A DNA stretch of 64,000 nt, from the NCBI GenBank assembly GCA_031216915.1, contig CM062297.1, positions 361,597,704 through 361,661,703 of the forward strand, given 5' to 3'. Made by a program: the position numbers and the translations under genes. The DNA comes from Pictodentalium vernedei (Eukaryota > Mollusca > Scaphopoda > Dentaliida > Dentaliidae). The notes beneath the pieces are model-generated. The model saw only the letters and a program-made list of their open reading frames with translations. It was not told the origin of the DNA and did not search any database. The first letter of the stretch is position 1, and every line of letters begins with the position of its first letter. Positions 1-11,396 of the stretch are shown here, in pieces.

Positions 1-59
1 CACTTGTTCTGATATTTTATGAGATCAGTACGATCACTAATCTTGGCTTGCTTCAGTGT

Positions 60-470
60 CATCGAAAAACATCGCAACTCAAACAGCATCATAATTCGGC
101 GACTGGTCAATCAACGCGATAACTTCTCCCAATCAATGACGTTTGGTGACGTGAATGCTTTTACGCTGTGACAGTAGTCACAGCGTAATAGCTTTAACTT
201 CATCAACCGTCATGGTGTTTCCCTAGCACTAAAACTAGTTACATGTTATCAGCTTTCCAATCTCAAAAATTGGTTTTTTTTTGTCAAAAATGACTTAAAT
301 ATGTTGTACATATTCAATTTATACTGCCTAGCTTCACAGATATCAAATTCCATTCTTTAAAACGCGATTGGCGATTGCGAGGCATTGGTCAGTTGAAAAC
401 CTTCTAGAAAATTGTTGTTATTAATTATTGTTTATCTATACCAACTTCCGCCACAAAAATGTCGGCGATG
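60..470 (+). repeat. Left unit of a diverged direct duplication
   Basis: This segment aligns in order with 745-1410. Shared landmarks are the ATCG-AACTCAAAC start, the GTGACAGTAGTCACAGCGTAA / GTGACTGTAGTT block, TATCAACTTTCCAATCT, and the end at AACTTCCGCC. A third partial copy is at 26112-26275. No protein is recognised; the small open frame at 428-676 is not conserved in the other copy. Confidence 0.7.
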
Positions 471-744
471 GAGATATAAACTTTCCTATATGTGACAATG
501 AGCATTCCACCAATCCAGTTGTACAGACATCAGTGGCCGCGATCCGGGATAAATATCCTTATCCTGTCAGTAACACTTTAGGTTCCAATCTGATGAAAGA
601 GAACTGTAAGAAATTGAATCTCAGGTGCAGATTTCGCGTGTTTTCTTGGTTTTGTTCTGATTTGGCAATATTTTAATAAGAAAATCTCGACCAAGTCCAT
701 TTTGAAGATGTGACGGCTGCTGATCTTTATACGGCTGGATTTCT

Positions 745-1410
745 GGAATGTCGGTGAAAAATATCGTCACTCAAACTACCCCACCCCAAGATGACGCCAA
801 GATAACCATTGCCGTAACTAATCCAAGTCATGGCGTTCAATAACGCGAAAGCTGTTACGCCGTGACTGTAGTTAAAATATAACAGCTTTCACTTCATCAA
901 ACGTCCTGGATTTTACACTGGTACGAACCTGTATCAACTTTCGAATCTTGGCACTTGTTTTTTTGTGAAAATAACTAAAATAGGTTGTATATGTTGAATT
1001 TGATTGCCGCGAATAATATGCACATTGTCAGAATATTCATTTTACACAGAAATGAAATGATATGTTTTAACCCTTCACCTAACCTGAGAAGCAGACGACA
1101 CTTGCAAACAAAATTCTTAAATAACTACTTTTTTCATTTTTCGTCTCCAAAACATTTGTTAGGACCCCTCATTGGAACGAGCTCGAGGAGCTCGTTCCAA
1201 AGAGGGGTCATCACCAATGTGTTTGAGACAACAAATGAAAAAAAAACAATGAAAATTAATTGGCGACTTTTGTGAATAGCGCTGGCCGGTTTTGGTCGTT
1301 ACGTTGGGTAAAGGGTTAAAAAGTGATCGGCAATACCGAGGCATCGGGATCTTGAAAACCTACGAGAATTGTTTGTTGTTGAGCATTGTTTATTTATAGC
1401 AACTTCCGCC
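745..1410 (+). repeat. Right unit of the duplication, split by a MITE
   Basis: Second unit of the direct duplication, diverged from 60-470 but collinear with it. It is longer only because a piggyBac-like MITE sits at 1067-1319. Nothing coding is supported. Confidence 0.7.
1067..1319 (+). mobile_element. piggyBac-like MITE, subfamily B, copy 1
   Basis: TTAA flanks both ends. The termini are CCCTTCACCTAAC and GTTGGGTAAAGGG, imperfect inverted repeats starting with the CCC typical of piggyBac ends. The centre is a hairpin (CTCATTGGAACGAGCTCG...) with slightly damaged arms. There is no coding capacity. TTAA target duplication plus CCC ends is the established piggyBac signature; assignment to that superfamily is inference, because no autonomous partner is present. 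Confidence 0.85.
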
Positions 1411-1443
1411 ACCCACCCCACCCCACCCCGCCAACACTCGCGA

Positions 1444-2201
1444 CAGGGACGTGGCGACAGGGGTTGTGGGTGTGTGTGTGCGCCCCCTCCCCCCAAATCC
1501 TGGCCAAAATTTCCTATAGTTGGAAATTCGGAGGGCAAGACATGAGCAGTTGGAAATTCCATCTATCTGGATTTTAGAGCTTCTTTGGTGATGTTGATGT
1601 CTCCTGTTCTTCCCAAAATTCCAGCTCGGTTTCAAATCAGAAAAAATTCTAACTGTTACTATTTACACCAACAATGTACGCAATATCGAGCTTCATAAGT
1701 ATGCATGATGCCAATCGGTACGAGATTTCTATAGTAAGGTTACTTATCGTAATATATAAAATCCTCGAAATGCACTCCAAGAAAATCGCATCATGTAAAA
1801 TCGTTTTCCTGAGTTCATTCCATCATTCACAGTTACAAAATGACGAAACATCGAAAATTGATCATTCCTGTATAAGATCTGATTTAATGTTAGGACAGTG
1901 TGAATTGCTCAAAGGTCTCAGCTTGATCATTTGTTTAGCACATATTCAATTCCCAGAGTGATACCAAATAATAATAACAACCTGATAATTCTATCATAAA
2001 TGTGTTGACATGTTAGTTACTTTTATCAATGTTATGCCCCTTTTAATGGCTTCATTTTCAAAAAATTTTCTCGGTAGTGATTTTCCAACTAGGGTGGCCG
2101 GGAGGAGAAAACCCCTCCCGGTACCTCCACCTAGTTGGAAATTTACTGCCCTGCACCCCCCCCCCCCCACCCCCAATCGGAAACCTCTAACCACGTCCCT
2201 G
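1444..2201 (+). mobile_element. Non-autonomous hAT-like element, copy 1
   Basis: The ends are CAGGGACGTGGC and CCACGTCCCTG, inverted. They are flanked by ACTCGCGA (1436-1443) and ACTCGGGA (2202-2209), an 8-bp target duplication with one mismatch. The second copy, 41526-42213, is collinear and has a perfect 8-bp duplication. Subterminal AGTTGGAAATT boxes are repeated in both orientations. G- and C-runs lie just inside the ends. It is non-coding. Confidence 0.85.
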
Positions 2202-2225
2202 ACTCGGGACGGGGGATTATTATAA

Positions 2226-2371
2226 TCCCCGATGAATCTGGAGGTGGGATGGGGAAATCTCACCCGAGGGGCAAGATATTTGAACCAAACCCGAGGCTTG
2301 CCGAGGGTCTGGTTCAAATATCTTGCCTCGAGGGTGAGATTTCCCCACTCCCACCTTCAGACTCATCGAGG
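2226..2371. repeat. Foldback (long imperfect palindrome)
   Basis: The left arm GATGAATCTGGAGGTGGGA through CAAGATATTTGAACCA is mirrored on the right by TGGTTCAAATATCTTG through CCCACCTTCAGACTCATC. The arms are about 60 bp with few mismatches and a short loop. It starts next to the right end of the hAT-like element. Family unknown. Confidence 0.75.
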
Positions 2372-3475
2372 ATGATTTTCTCCCCACACACGAGGATTAC
2401 GTCATTATAGATAATTGGCGGTCACGTGCTGACATACCCAATTTATCAAGTCGTAGTCCTTTCGAAAAACGAACAATTTCATCGGAAATATCGTACAAGA
2501 GTTAGGTATATACCATAGGTGTTTACTAAAAAATTTATTTGTTACACTGTCCGTTAAAGGGTTAATGAATTTGCGGGTGTCAAACTCTAAGGTAAAGGGC
2601 ATTGTGAGATTATTGATCGATCGATAAATTTCCGCAGTGATATTATTAAATCTGCAGAGAAACATGGAGTTGAAACAAGTCAAATTTAATATTTGAATAA
2701 TAATAATTAAATATTGAGTCTATATCAAGGAACAGATAAATAAGTTATAAACGAACACAGTTTAAGAAACGTTTTTATGTGCAGACGATGATGAAATAGT
2801 TCTGGCGACCTAATAAAGTATGCAAATGAGTATGTCACGTCGGGGTGGGTGGGATAGAAGTATCCCACCCTGCTGTCTCACCCGGGACACGCGCATGTTT
2901 CACGTATAGTGTTGGGTGGGGGGGGGGGGGTGGGGGAAGATACACTTCTGTATATGTTACTAATGAGCATTCGAACAATCCAGATGTGTAGAGATCAATG
3001 GTCGCGGCCAGATCGTGATTTGATCTTTGAGGAGACCACCTTTTCATGTACAGTATAGTAGATGGATATACTGAGTCATATTGTGGATTGTTAAGCACCG
3101 TTGAAATTGAATACAAAATGAATAAATTGCAGATTCAATTTTGAAATCCGTTGTAACCGTTTCCAAAGCGTTATGGGAAGAAGCGCGGATCGAGAATGGA
3201 CTGACTCACGGAACTTAACGCGACCTTTTGAGTGAGATGGCCGAAATTTTGTTTCGTTATTTAGGTTCAAGAATGAAACTGTTTCTTTTTGGCGAGGTCC
3301 TTAACAATATGCAGTGTACTTAGGATTAAAATCCTGGTGGGTAGCAAAATTCTTCCTCGGTTTGTTCGATAATAATTAGTGCGTCCCGTTGACGACTCTT
3401 GAACTCCACACGCCTCCGCTGAGTGGAGTATTGTTCCTCGAGGACCGCTATTTAAGGAATAGTACATGGCTTGGA
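2372..3475. other. No gene seen
   Basis: AT-rich sequence with a G-rich run at about 2915-2936. Short open frames have no recognisable domains and are interrupted in all frames. Confidence 0.5.
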
Positions 3476-3575
3476 GTTGACTACGCCCATATAGTGTCCA
3501 GTTAGTTGGTGTAGTTTCCGACGGGAAGCCGAGGGAGTTTCACCACCTACTTGGAACTATATGGGCGTTGTCAAC
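3476..3575. repeat. Foldback
   Basis: GTTGACTACGCCCATATAGT at the left is mirrored by ACTATATGGGCGTTGTCAAC at the right, 20-bp arms with one mismatch and a loop of about 60 bp. Nothing coding. Confidence 0.7.
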
Positions 3576-4067
3576 AAGACATGCACTAATCCTTATATTA
3601 TATCGAACTCGAACACCGTCAAAAAAAATATGGCTGATTTTTTAAGTGCTGCGAACAATCAACAAGCAGATCTGTCTTCCGGGTAGCCATCCGAGGAGAC
3701 TTTATATGCCGGAAAGTTTTCAAGCCGCTGCACGGTTTCATAAAGTCTTTTCTATCGACAGTGTCCACTGATTCACTCGATTTTATTTTTCGAAAGATTG
3801 ACTAAAATAATGTTGGCTTTTAAATACATGCCTCATTTATGCTTCACCACTTATTTTTTGTGCGGCTGTACACCGAAAATCCAGAGCATTTTGTGCTTAA
3901 AATAGAAACGTAATAGTGCCTGCTCACGGAAAATTCTGCGGCGTAATCCTCGGCCCCCAGGATATAGTACTCGACTAGCAATTGCAAAGGACACAGCACG
4001 AAATAGAGTGAAGACACGTGGGGTATAATATTTGGGCATACTGAACGCCAAACCTTACAATGTTTAT

Positions 4068-4620
4068 AATTTATTACACGCCTGTTCGATGAAATCCCCA
4101 TCTACAGCAACACTAAACCACGCGGGAAATAAAAATCTTTTTCCGCACGTATGTGCCGAACGGAAATCGTTGACGGACTATTTTTAAATAGAACCGAAAT
4201 TTCACTTGAGTTTTCTACAAATCGTGCAACGCAATTAAAATTTGAAAAGCTAGCGATAGCTGAAAATCGTCCCCTGAATTCCAATGTGTTCTATGTGCCA
4301 GTAGGCACATGGAACACATTGGAACTCCGGGGACGAAATATAACACGGGTTCTCCTCGAAAATTTGGTTGGTGGTAAAATGTGTTCTTTTTGTTGATAGC
4401 TGTCAAATGAATTGCTGAGTGTCCTTCTAATAATTGCTTTTATAGACGTGAAGGCGTGTAATAAACACAGAACGACGCACGTGTGTGAACGGATTAATCG
4501 ATAAGGTACTTGTGCCATCGCGAAAGGATAAAATTTGAGACCTGTGGCCTCTCGTTTTATCATTCGGCGCTGGCACTCGTGCCGTATCGATTAACCCATT
4601 CACACGCGTGTGACGTTATG
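4068..4620 (+). mobile_element. Composite two-hairpin element, copy A
   Basis: It begins TTTATTACACGCCTGTTC and contains two separate palindromes. Hairpin 1 (4271-4337) is built on TTCCAATGTGTTCTATGTGCC. Hairpin 2 (about 4445-4617) is built on GTGTGAACGGATTAATCGAT with a GGATAAAA inner arm. The same arrangement in inverse orientation is at 45050-45554, so the two hairpins travel together. No transposase is present. The element type is unknown; it may be a foldback transposon. Confidence 0.7.
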
Positions 4621-5768
4621 TGTGTATATTAACCTTCAGGTTTAAGCTGTGACACTATCATAACATAAAACGAGGCAAACGATATCGTTTATGCTCTTGT
4701 GTGAATTTGAGTCATTACATATTTTCAGAAGAACCAACAGAAATTGATGAAGAGGTAAAATAAAAAAAGAGAATTTAATATTCAAATATTGAAAAGTGAT
4801 TGTAGGAAATTTTATATAAACTCTCTTCTTCTTGTTCAACATACAACGAATCAAGATGACACCAACACCCATAATCCATTGCGTTGCTAACAACATCCAA
4901 GATGGCCGTTCCCACATATAAATTTGATGTCATCCAAAATTGCCCTCTGCCAATTCCACGAACAGCATCCATACCTGATTGCAGAATATACCATCCATTT
5001 GAATTCCTGAATAGTATTCAAAAACAAGAACTGAAATTCATTAATGATTTTAACAATGCATGCAAATGTTCTGCTCCTAAAATTCCTAAAATAGACGATT
5101 TTTTAGGGATTCTTCGAAGGAAACTCTTTTTTGAAAAGGCGTTAAAATTTATGACAATTTAGAACATTTACATTCATCGTTCAAACATTATTGATGAATT
5201 AATTGTGTTTGAAAACTATCACGAACTCAGATAGATGATATATTCTGCAATCAAGTATGTAAAAAACCTATACTTGTATTTTTCTGTGTTTCCAATTTTT
5301 ACTATATTTGAGGGTAAATAATATTGAAAATGCGGAAAAAATATATTTTCCACCGCCGGCTTACATATCTTAGTGTTTCGGAACGTCCCACAGAACAAGG
5401 ATAACTGGAAATAGCATAGGAATTTCTCACCTTACCGTTGACGCCTTCCCCATCTGGCGGCCGGTCAAGTATCCACTGGCTTTTTATCTTATCATTATTA
5501 TCGTCGGTATTGTTCTTTCACAAAATAAAAAAATACCAGTGGCGTAGCGGTGGTTGAAACCCACACCGAGAGAGTTTTATTCAGAGCCATCCGCCTAGAG
5601 AAACTCGACTAAACCACGCACACTACTCGGCCATTTGAAAAAGAGATGCTCTCGCTGATTTTATGCAAACTTCTAGAAATAAAAAAAAAAAATCCGTCAA
5701 AAATTGGTTAAAAATACTGGAAACCATATATGTGCAGTAGTCTCTTTACAAAAGCGAGCAAATATTTA
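4621..5768. other. No gene recognised
   Basis: AT-rich. One open frame at 4884-5162 (+) encodes 92 residues with a lysine- and isoleucine-rich C-terminus. I recognise no family and see no splice context that supports it. It may be chance. Confidence 0.4.
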
Positions 5769-5801
5769 CGACCGGATCGCGAATGGTTCGCGATCCGGTC
5801 G
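5769..5801. repeat. Perfect short palindrome
   Basis: CGACCGGATCGCGAA, a 3-base loop, then its exact reverse complement. It is GC-rich in an AT-rich setting. It lies 65 bp left of a MITE and has no obvious family in the window. Confidence 0.8.
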
Positions 5802-5866
5802 GAATTCTCAGACCGCTTTTAAAAAAAACGCTGCAGAATATTATAAACAAACTATGAAAACATTAT

Positions 5867-6115
5867 TTAACCCTTTACTTAACGAATCGCCCGCATCCTT
5901 CCGCGTAATATGCAAGATGAGCAGTTGAAAAAAATTAATTTTTCAAAATATTTCAACAAAATCATATCATGTGACCCCTCATTGGAACGAGCTCATTGAG
6001 CTCGTTCCCATGAGGGGTCACATGATATGGTTTCGTTGAATTGTTTTGAAAAATTTAAAAAAATGATATTTAAAATAATAAATTTTGATATCGTCTGCGT
6101 TGGGTAAAGGGCTAA
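5867..6115 (+). mobile_element. piggyBac-like MITE, subfamily A, copy 2
   Basis: Left flank TTAA, right flank CTAA (one base decayed). It begins CCCTTTACTTAACGAATCGC and ends GCGTTGGGTAAAGG. This is subfamily A, in which the core palindrome is flanked by CATATCATGTG arms rather than ATAGGTTATG arms. The core reads CTCATTGGAACGAGCTC on both arms. Confidence 0.85.
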
Positions 6116-6340
6116 CACATGCTATTTTCGTTTGTTTTTCTTGATTCGGTCTTCGTTCTCCAATTTTTTGTTATAAAACATCGATTGTCCAGTGTAAATA
6201 CGACGCGACCATATCGCAATCCCCTCGCAATTTGATCTTGAGTGACAACCCTTTTACGATCGCAGTACTGTAAGCGTGTTTCTGTAAAGTGTTGGAGATA
6301 AGTGGTGAAAGAATTAGCATGCATGTCTATGTTGGTTATA

Positions 6341-6687
6341 TTGGGGTTTAGCGACACTTTCAACAGCCAGGATCACATCGTGTCGGACAGTTTTATGGAT
6401 GGAGGAAGCCGGCGTACCAAGGAAGACCCGCTGAACAGCAGCGAGCAGCTGTCAGACTCTCCATGTTACTTACTCTGCACAAGCAATCTTAGCAGCGGTT
6501 GAACGCAAGGGCACCATCGACGTACAGTACAGTTTAGTAAATAGTGTCACCGTGCCCCCACGTGGACAATCATGATTAAGTGGCATGCCCAAGGATACAA
6601 CGCAGTCACCACTGATCAGGATCGAATCGAAGACTTTTCGGATGGAAGTCCAGTGCTTTAACCACTAAGCCACCGCGCTGTCGCGTA
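6341..6687 (-). mobile_element. tRNA-derived SINE, near full length
   Basis: Read on the minus strand, the head GCGGTGGCTTAGTGGTTAAA carries a degenerate A box. GATTCGATCC is the B box of an RNA polymerase III promoter. The body (CACCATCGACGT, then GAGCAGCTGTCAG on the plus strand) is shared with the other SINEs in the window. The 3' end near 6341 lacks the long AATAAATA tail. Confidence 0.75.
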
Positions 6688-6719
6688 TATGTATGCGTAT
6701 ATTGAGTGGTGGTGTTTGT

Positions 6720-7156
6720 CAGGGACGTATTATTCATAAGGCTGACTAGGCTGAAGCCAAAGGGTCCGTAGGGACAGGGGCCCGCCAATTTTTTTTTGCC
6801 GAGGCACTGTTACCCGCACCTTAGGTATTCAGTGGTTAAAGGCACTTTGCAGTCTGCGCCGTAGGGATACATGTAAATATGTGTTTATCCATGTATATAC
6901 TCCCATAAGTATTCTATATATATATATTTATACACAGTACATAATTTTAATGCTTATTTCAATAATATGTCAAGTTGTGAGTAGAATTCTTCAGGAGACC
7001 CGCAAAATGGATATAGGGCTATGTACTGCGGCATATTGCCTACCGTACCAGGGTCAGGCTGTCAGCTGTCGTGGGATGAAAGATTGAAGTGCCGGAGGGG
7101 GCCCCGAGGCTGAAGCTAAAAGCCTAGGGGCCCGGCCAGGGGTTAATACGGCACTG
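6720..7156. mobile_element. Non-autonomous hAT-like element with perfect 8-bp target duplication
   Basis: GTGTTTGT occurs at 6712-6719 and again at 7157-7164. The element begins CAGGGACGTATTATTC and ends TTAATACGGCACTG, short imperfect inverted ends of hAT type. The interior holds GGGGCCC-rich subterminal segments in inverted orientation. No transposase. Confidence 0.88.
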
Positions 7157-7276
7157 GTGTTTGTGTATCAGGATATGCTGTTCCTAAGCAAGTGTGAATC
7201 TCTCATATCTGATATTCAACACAAAACCTACATCATGAAGTAACCATACACTTAAATGCAGCATATAAATTAAATC

Positions 7277-7626
7277 GGGGACGCTGTAACTCAGTAGGTA
7301 GAGGCGCAGGCTGCAAGCCGACAGGTCCTCGGTTCGAATCCCACCTGCGGCAACCGCGTTGTGTCCTCAGGCAAGACACTTCACTCCCATTGCCTACGTG
7401 GGGCACGGTGGCGTTGTGTACAAAGGCGCACTGCACGTCGATGGTGCACCTGTCTTCAACCAATGCTAACCCTCCTTGGGTGGACTTGGTATGTTGGGGA
7501 GGTGACAGTTGCTCGCCGTTGCTCGGAGGTTATCCCCTGGTACTTAGTTTTCCTCCGCCCGTAAAACTGTCGTGGTCATGATTAGCCATTGTGTAGAATA
7601 TGTGACCTTCAACACCAATAAATAAA
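7277..7626 (+). mobile_element. tRNA-derived SINE, complete
   Basis: The tRNA-like head has A box ACTCAGTAGGTAGAG and B box GGTTCGAATCC, the internal pol III promoter pair. A body of about 270 bp follows, then a tail of AATAAATA repeats. TATAAATTAAATC (7264-7276) and TATACATTAAATC (7627-7639) form a 13-bp target duplication with one mismatch, as expected from LINE-assisted insertion. This is the best reference copy in the window. The head folds like a tRNA remnant but has clear SINE context, so it is not a tRNA gene. Confidence 0.9.
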
Positions 7627-8066
7627 TATACATTAAATCAAAAACTGGTTCAGGCTGAGATTTGCTTTCTTGAGAACGGAAAACCAGATTTCCATGTCAA
7701 ATCGATGTGATAATTGTTCCATGTTATAATTCTCGAGAGATATTATTCCAATTAATTCAAACCTCTGCAACCATGGGTCGAAGTTCCAATATATTTAAAG
7801 TGCATTATCTTGTAAAGGTATTGTCGGTGATGTCTGTAAAGGACACTACAATAAGTGCTTATAGGCGTAGTATACTCTGGTACACACAATACAAACATAA
7901 TTCCAAAATCATTTAATACCTCACGGCCCTGACACCCGTCAAATAGAATTGGAGCGTTCAGGGGAAATGCTAACAAAAGAAAATGAGGTTTTCTCGAATT
8001 CAGATACATACTGCATTTACGTCAGATATACCGGACGTGGGGAAAGTACTGCTTGTGATCCACTTA

Positions 8067-8137
8067 GTCGACGGCTGAGTGCTAGAATGTTCTATGTCCC
8101 CAATGGGACATAGAACATTCTAGCACTCAGCCGACGT
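8067..8137. repeat. Perfect hairpin, family H1
   Basis: CGGCTGAGTGCTAGAATGTT continuing to CTATGTCCC, with an exact reverse complement after a 5-base loop (29-bp arms). A second copy at 13704-13769 has almost the same arms, so this is a dispersed palindromic element. Confidence 0.85.
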
Positions 8138-8364
8138 AGTGTGTGTCAAGGCAAGAGAAAAACAAAGTACCAACTAAGAGACCTCTGGGTCTAATCGGTG
8201 GGTACATAATTTTGAAACATTACTTACGGTCTGTTGCTTTCATCGCAGACTTTGACCTATTTCCCCGATGAAAACTCAACTTTTTCGGAAGATATTCTAG
8301 GAAGAGAAAGAATATGATCGACATTTTCAAGTGATGGTTTCGCTAAAAATGAGTGCTCTTTCTA

Positions 8365-8616
8365 TTAGCCCTAAACCCAACGTACCGGCCAAAACCGGCC
8401 AGCGTTATTCTCAACAATCGCCAATTAATTTTCATTATATTTTCATTTTTTGTCTCAAAAACATAGGTTATGGTCCCTCGTTGGAACGAGCCTCGTCGAG
8501 CTCGTTCAACGTAGGTCATAACCTATGTTTTTGAGACAAAAAATGAAAAAAACTTAGTTATTCAAGAATTTTTTGGGCAAGTGTCGTCTGCTTTTCATGT
8601 TATGGTAAAGAGTTAA
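8365..8616 (-). mobile_element. piggyBac-like MITE, subfamily B, copy 3 (inverted)
   Basis: TTAG at the left and TTAA at the right. It starts CCCTAAACCCAACG and ends ATGGTAAAGAG. The hairpin is damaged (GAGCCTCGTCGAGCTCGTTC, and a displaced GTAGGTCAT), so this copy looks older than the near-perfect ones. TTAG is either a mutated or a variant target. Confidence 0.8.
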
Positions 8617-8689
8617 ATCGACCGTACTAATTAATCCACGACACACAGGGTCAAATTATCATAATTACAATCAGTATTTTCTCGCATAA

Positions 8690-8790
8690 TACAAAAAGGA
8701 ATTTACCTCAGATATTTTCTTTGACAGACCTCACTGAGCACTGTCAAACAATACTGAATTAATTAAATTCCTGGTTGCAGTAATCAATAT
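8690..8790. repeat. Foldback related to 57000-57187
   Basis: AGGAATTTA...TTTGACAGACCTC is mirrored by GAGCACTGTCAAACAA...AAATTCCTGG. The arms share the GAATTTAA, ATTCAG and TTTGACAGAGCTC elements with 57000-57187. Confidence 0.55.
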
Positions 8791-9164
8791 TTATTTATTA
8801 TGAGAGTTGTGATCAAGAACTTTTCCTTGTGATCAATTATTTTTCGAAGTTTGAAGGTCAAGGACGTCTAATTCGGGCAAGTAAAAGTACTCACCGTCTT
8901 CACCCCCTTTGAATTGTTCAAACACGTAGTTACCAGTTTTGACGTAAAAATGAGCTAAAAAATTTTTTTCTGAAAGGCCGCCGAATTTTACAGTGGATCC
9001 CTATTATATTGAACCATTGAATTCGCGGGCCTACCCATTCCGGGACAGGAACCCCACCCGGTTCAAGGACGGAAAACTAGCCCATTGCATATCAAAGAAG
9101 ATAATCAAAGCTTACATTTCTAGCAGGACGGAATGAAGGAATCATGAACTTCCTATTTATATAT

Positions 9165-10600
9165 TACTCAAAGTTTGCTAAGCACCAAATATTTGACACA
9201 TCATTGTGAAATTTGCTTGTGACATATTTTCATGATGTTTTCGTGTACTGTCTACATGTACATGAAATGTGTAGGGTATTCAATCTTCATTTCAATACAA
9301 ACCCTTGTGATTTAGTGATTGAATATGGCAAATGCAAATGTAAGAAGACATTTGTCTGAAGCAGAAATGTGGCGGTCTGTAGGGATGGTGGAGCAAGGGG
9401 ACTACCCATCGTCAGGTTGGTAACGTCCTTGGTGTGCGCCATACGGTGATCACGAGAACCTGGGCAAGATTTCAGCAGTATGACACTCCAGTAAGACCGC
9501 ATGGTAGTGGCCAAGACAGGGCAACATCTGCAGCTGAAGATCGGTTTTTGATCATTCAGGCCCGTATGAACTGCTTTGCCACGGCAACCCAGCTTCGCAG
9601 TGACCTTCAGAATGCATCCGGGGTAAATGTTTCGACGCAGGCTATCTGGGAAGGCTGCACGAAGGTGTCTCGGATCGAGAAGACCATGTATTCGCATTCT
9701 GCTATCCCAGAACCACCGCCAGGCACGATATGAATGGGCGATGGGCCACGTTTGATGGACCAGAGAAGATTGGCGACCTGTCCTTTTTACAGATGAGTAA
9801 GGTACTGCTTATCCACACAGATAGGCGTTCTAGGGTATGGAGAAAACCAGGAGAGCGATTCCATACAGCCAACATTGCTGAGCATGACCGCTATGGTGGA
9901 GGGTCAACCATGGTCTGGGGCGGCATCAGCAGGGACGAACGTACAGAGCTCTGTGTTCTTGAACGTTGTACATTGAATGCACAGCGGTATATTGATGAAA
10001 TTCTGGATGTCCACGTCAGAGTGTATGCAGGTGCAGTGAGTGACAGATTCATTCTGATGGACGATAATGCCCGTCCTCATGTTGCTCATGCTGTCGGGGA
10101 GTACCGACAGAGGGAGGGGATTGAGCATATGGACTGGCCAGCAACCCAATCGAACATGTTTGGAATGAGTTGCAGCTTGCAATTTCAGCCCGTTCAGTCC
10201 AGCCAAGAAGTGTCCAGGAGCCTGGTGCCATGCTGGTCTAAGAATGGAACAACATCCCACAAAGGACCACCAGGAACCTGATTTGGAGCATGAGAAGGCG
10301 TTGTCAGGCTGTAATTAACAGTAATGGGTCTCGTACTCGATATTGAACCCATACCAGTTCGCTCTGTCAACTTTCAGGCAAACTGAAAAATTTCCTCTTT
10401 TACCAATAATATCCATTTTCAATGGTTATCGTATTCAAAATCTAAAAAATAATGTTAAACACAAATAAAATCTTAATTTCTGTACTTAAATCATTAAAGA
10501 TATAATTAAATAAAAAATATATACACTTTCCATTACAATATTTCAATTGAAACGCAAAACAGGTAGTTGGATATACTTGGTGCTTAGCAAACATTGAGTA
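9165..10600 (+). mobile_element. Tc1-like DNA transposon, both ends present
   Basis: TA dinucleotides bound the element. The terminal inverted repeats begin CTCAAAGTTTGCTAAGCACC at the left and are matched by GGTGCTTAGCAAACATTGAG at the right, about 24 bp with one mismatch. The total of about 1.43 kb fits a Tc1-sized element with a single transposase gene (9324-10346). The TA target duplication and transposase motifs place it in Tc1/mariner. Confidence 0.88.
9324..10346 (+). pseudogene. Broken Tc1-like transposase
   Basis: The family product cuts and pastes the element with a DDE catalytic triad. The start is ATG at 9324 (MANANVRRHLSEAEM), which begins the helix-turn-helix region. A frameshift near 9410 moves the frame to GNVLGVRHTVITRTWARFQQ. 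Another lies near 9660. The first catalytic Asp is in LFTDE (GAT at 9792) and is followed at once by a stop in that frame. WRKPGERF and GGGSTMVWGGIS follow in the neighbouring frame. The second Asp is in LMDDNARPH (about 10060). The Glu in NPIEHVWNEL (GAA at 10152) is in a third frame; only about 29 residues separate it from the second Asp instead of 34, so a small deletion removed part of the DWPARSPDLN-type segment. The end is GSRTRY and a stop. Clearly non-functional. Confidence 0.9.
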
Positions 10601-10620
10601 GTATATAATAGATAGCTATA

Positions 10621-10989
10621 GTACAGTCGCCGTGGACTGGTCGTAATCCACACGTGGGCAGTGAAGTCTACGCATGCCTTTAACAGGTAACAAAAACCAT
10701 CATTAGCACAATGTTAATTAATGAAGCACCGGTTTGTACCCGGTGCTTCATTAATTAAATGTTTGATTATTATTCCTATAATTAGTGTTCTACGCATGCC
10801 TGTACCAAGTAACAAAAACCACCATCAGCAAAATTTTAATTGATTAATCACAGGGTTGTACACTGTGCTTCATCAATTAAATGTTTGATTATTTTTCCTA
10901 TAATTAGTGTTTAGAATCTAATAATATTACGTCCGTGGAAATATTGCCAACCCGTGGAAAGTGACCACTCCACGGTGGCCGTACTGTAC
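10621..10989. mobile_element. Short TIR element (family T1) with internal duplication
   Basis: The ends GTACAGTCGCCGTGGACTGG and CCACGGTGGCCGTACTGTAC are inverted repeats. Inside, a unit of about 121 bp starting TCTACGCATGCCT occurs twice in tandem (10668 and 10790). Each unit contains the palindrome TTAATTAATGAAGCACCGG or a decayed version. Relatives are 11397-11641, 38186-38432 and 43184-43426. Superfamily undetermined. Confidence 0.8.
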
Positions 10990-11059
10990 TTTACCAACGA
11001 AAAATATTCCATAAACAGATGTATTCATCTGACATGTATTTGTCCATTTTACACTATTT

Positions 11060-11392
11060 TATTTACTTTATTTTAATGAGGTTTTGACGACACTTTCAAC
11101 AACCAGGCTCACATCGAGTCGGAAGTTTTGCGGGTGCAGAGAAGCGGAGTACTGGAGAGAATCACCGAACAGCGGCGAACAACTGTCAGCCATTCTGACG
11201 TACTAACTCTGCACAAGAAGAGGTAGCAGCGGCTGAAGTCAAGTGCACCATCGACGTGCAGTGTGCCTTGGTACACAGGTGCTACCGTTCCCCACCCCAC
11301 AGGGCCAATCAGGACCAAATGTCCGAAGAGCACAACACAGTTATCGCCTGTAAGCATCGAACCGTCGACCTTTCGGTTTGAAGTTCAATGAC
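11060..11392 (-). mobile_element. tRNA-derived SINE
   Basis: On the minus strand the B-box-like segment reads GGTTCGATGC, followed by the common body (CATCGACGTGCAGTGTGCC on the plus strand). The plus-strand left end GACACTTTCAACAACCAGG is the SINE 3' end. It lies between two T1 elements. Confidence 0.75.
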
Positions 11393-11396
11393 CCAC

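Noticed and set aside
1299-1635. Gly/Pro-rich minus-strand frames near 1.4 kb
   Set aside because: Produced by C-rich low-complexity sequence at the hAT-like element's left end.
7277-7355. A tRNA gene
   Set aside because: A and B boxes are present, but the segment is the head of a SINE with body, tail and 13-bp target duplication; the same applies at 19000.
10049-10260. Minus-strand frames at 9.9-10.3 kb
   Set aside because: Antisense to the Tc1 transposase motifs (LMDDNARPH, NPIEHVWNEL).
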